Below the pieces are notes generated by a model, which had not been told where the DNA came from, did no database searches, and saw only the letters and a program-made list of their open reading frames with translations. A program made the position numbers and the translations under genes. A stretch of 6,201 nucleotides of DNA from an uncultured bacterium (GTDB lineage: Bacteria > Patescibacteriota > Gracilibacteria > UBA4473). Location of the stretch: assembly GCA_947311285.1 (NCBI GenBank), contig CAMZKS010000027.1, forward strand, positions 1 through 6,201, written 5' to 3'. Positions 5,212 through 6,201 of this stretch are shown in pieces; the first letter of the stretch is position 1; every line of letters begins with the position of its first letter.

Positions 5212-6201
5212 TTAAATTTTAAGCTCCCAGTCGCTCGCAATTTTCTCCCAGGCAGGAATAAGTATTTGAAGAAACTCGCTCACGGGCAGATCAAAATAAT
5301 CTTCACAAAACTTCATATGCTGGCGATCCACCGCGGCGGCAAAACGCTTATCCTTAATTTTTTTAACCATTGATTTAGGGGACATGCCTTCCATTTTGGT
5401 GGGACGAAGTAACGCTACGGCTACGGCAAAACCACTCAGTTCATCTACCGCGAGTAAAGCCTTCTTTAAGTCTGTATCAATTGGCTGAGGATGTGCATCT
5501 TGATGATGTGCCTGAATGGCTGTACAAATTTCCTCACTCACCCCTTTTGATTTTAGGTAGTTCATTGTTTCGGGTCCACAATGATCTTCCGGATTATTGA
5601 TCGTGTCATTCCAATCAATATCGTGCAAGAGCCCCGTAATGTACCACGTGTCTTTTTGCGCTTCATGCCCCAAGTGCACCGCCAACGCTTCCATACTGGC
5701 GGCCACATGCACCAAGTGACGCTGCAGTGCCCAATCACACTTATCTTTTACGAGTACCCAAGCTTCCTCACGGGTTACGCCTGGCTCCATACTCGGTGTC
5801 GGTGACACTTCTACAACCACTTTTTCAGTTATAACTGGTTCTTTCTTTGTCACAACCTTAACGGCTTGGTGCTCTGGTTTCATGGTTGGAAACAACACCA
5901 CGTCTCGCAAATTATCTTGCCCGGTCAATAAGCTCACAATTCGATCAATCCCCATACCCTGCCCCGCCATTGGCGGAAAACCATGCTCCATCGCTTTTAA
6001 AAACACTTCATCTACTTCCATCGCTTCATCATCTCCACCCGCTTTGAAGTGCGCTTGTTTTTCTAGTAACGCTCGTTGAATTTGTGGATCAATTAGTTCT
6101 CCGTAAGCGTTTATCACTTCCCAGCCAGCAATTAAAACCTGAAAACAACTAGCGGTCCCATCACCATTTGGCGCGGCTAACGGTTTTAAATCTTCTGGAT
6201 A
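5212..6201 (-). CDS. lysS: Lysyl-tRNA synthetase (C-terminal part) fused to a COG2316-type HD hydrolase domain
   Basis: The frame is open to the window edge; 329 residues are visible and the N-terminus lies outside. Numbered from the edge, residues 1-110 are the end of a class II LysRS catalytic core: CFQVLIAGWEVINAYGELID (19-38), an acidic MEVDEVFLKAMEHGFPP (61-77), and motif 3 GMGIDRIVSLLTG (82-94) with Asp86-Arg87, then RDVVLFPTMKPE (99-110), where LysRS normally ends. LysRS charges tRNA-Lys using ATP. A Val/Glu/Pro linker (about 111-141) leads into an HD-superfamily domain: TREEAW (143-148), H162, LLHDIDW (191-197, His193-Asp194), HH at 232-233, and AVDELSGFAVAVALLRPTK (251-269, Asp253). 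This fits the free-standing COG2316 predicted hydrolases, substrate unknown. The metal-binding H-HD-D set is intact. Met138 (ATG at 5790), just before TREEAW, might allow a separate HD product. A YvlD-like gene follows 15 bp downstream. Confidence 0.9.
   Translation of the reverse strand, partial: YPEDLKPLAAPNGDGTASCFQVLIAGWEVINAYGELIDPQIQRALLEKQAHFKAGGDDEAMEVDEVFLKAMEHGFPPMAGQGMGIDRIVSLLTGQDNLRDVVLFPTMKPEHQAVKVVTKKEPVITEKVVVEVSPTPSMEPGVTREEAWVLVKDKCDWALQRHLVHVAASMEALAVHLGHEAQKDTWYITGLLHDIDWNDTINNPEDHCGPETMNYLKSKGVSEEICTAIQAHHQDAHPQPIDTDLKKALLAVDELSGFAVAVALLRPTKMEGMSPKSMVKKIKDKRFAAAVDRQHMKFCEDYFDLPVSEFLQILIPAWEKIASDWELKI

Noticed and set aside
5788..5880. Possibility that LysRS and the HD domain are two genes merged by a sequencing error
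   Set aside because: The linker reads continuously in frame with plausible composition and no stop. Met138 could start a separate HD product, but nothing visible shows an error, so the fusion is kept and the check is listed under findings.
5581..6079. Two plus-strand open frames within lysS-HD
   Set aside because: Both are antisense to the LysRS and HD coding sequence, whose motifs are unambiguous.

Overview
The window looks like a piece of a bacterial chromosome or metagenomic contig, probably from a Patescibacteria/CPR-type organism. This is an inference from four things: the mix of housekeeping genes, the orphan membrane-anchored peptide-binding protein next to secG, the lysyl-tRNA synthetase fused to an HD domain, and the lack of a Shine-Dalgarno motif before any start codon visible here. 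No marker gene in the window settles the taxonomy. Genes are tightly packed, with gaps of 0-70 bp. The one exception is the roughly 245-bp divergent region at 372-616.

Layout. Bases 1-71 form a perfect 31-bp fold-back, which is most likely an assembly or amplification chimera at a contig end. It truncates prfA (release factor 1, minus strand, N-terminal 111 codons, start at 371). Between prfA and the plus-strand DAHP synthase gene (617-1660) lies a leader with four parts: a sigma70-type promoter, a 19-codon ORF rich in Phe, Tyr and Trp codons, a candidate antiterminator, and a Rho-independent terminator with nine T's ending 19 bp before the start codon. The DAHP synthase gene converges on an ECF-type sigma factor gene (minus), and the two share a CTAG that supplies both stop codons. 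From the right, the minus strand carries lysS-HD (3' part only), a YvlD/phage-holin-4 family membrane protein, then secG, a peptide-binding protein, ruvX (start overlapping the previous stop by one base) and the sigma factor, which has its own promoter.

How it fits together. prfA, lysS, secG and ruvX are core information-processing and secretion functions. The membrane proteins (SecG, the YvlD-like protein, the anchored binding protein) may be co-expressed. The standout is the region upstream of the DAHP synthase gene, which has the layout of classical leader-peptide transcription attenuation. The leader reads F-S-F-F-Y-F-W-F, so the first enzyme of the common aromatic pathway would be induced when any of the three aromatic aminoacyl-tRNAs runs short. 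The enzyme itself appears to lack several residues of the E. coli AroG phenylalanine site, so control may rest on transcription rather than on that allosteric site.
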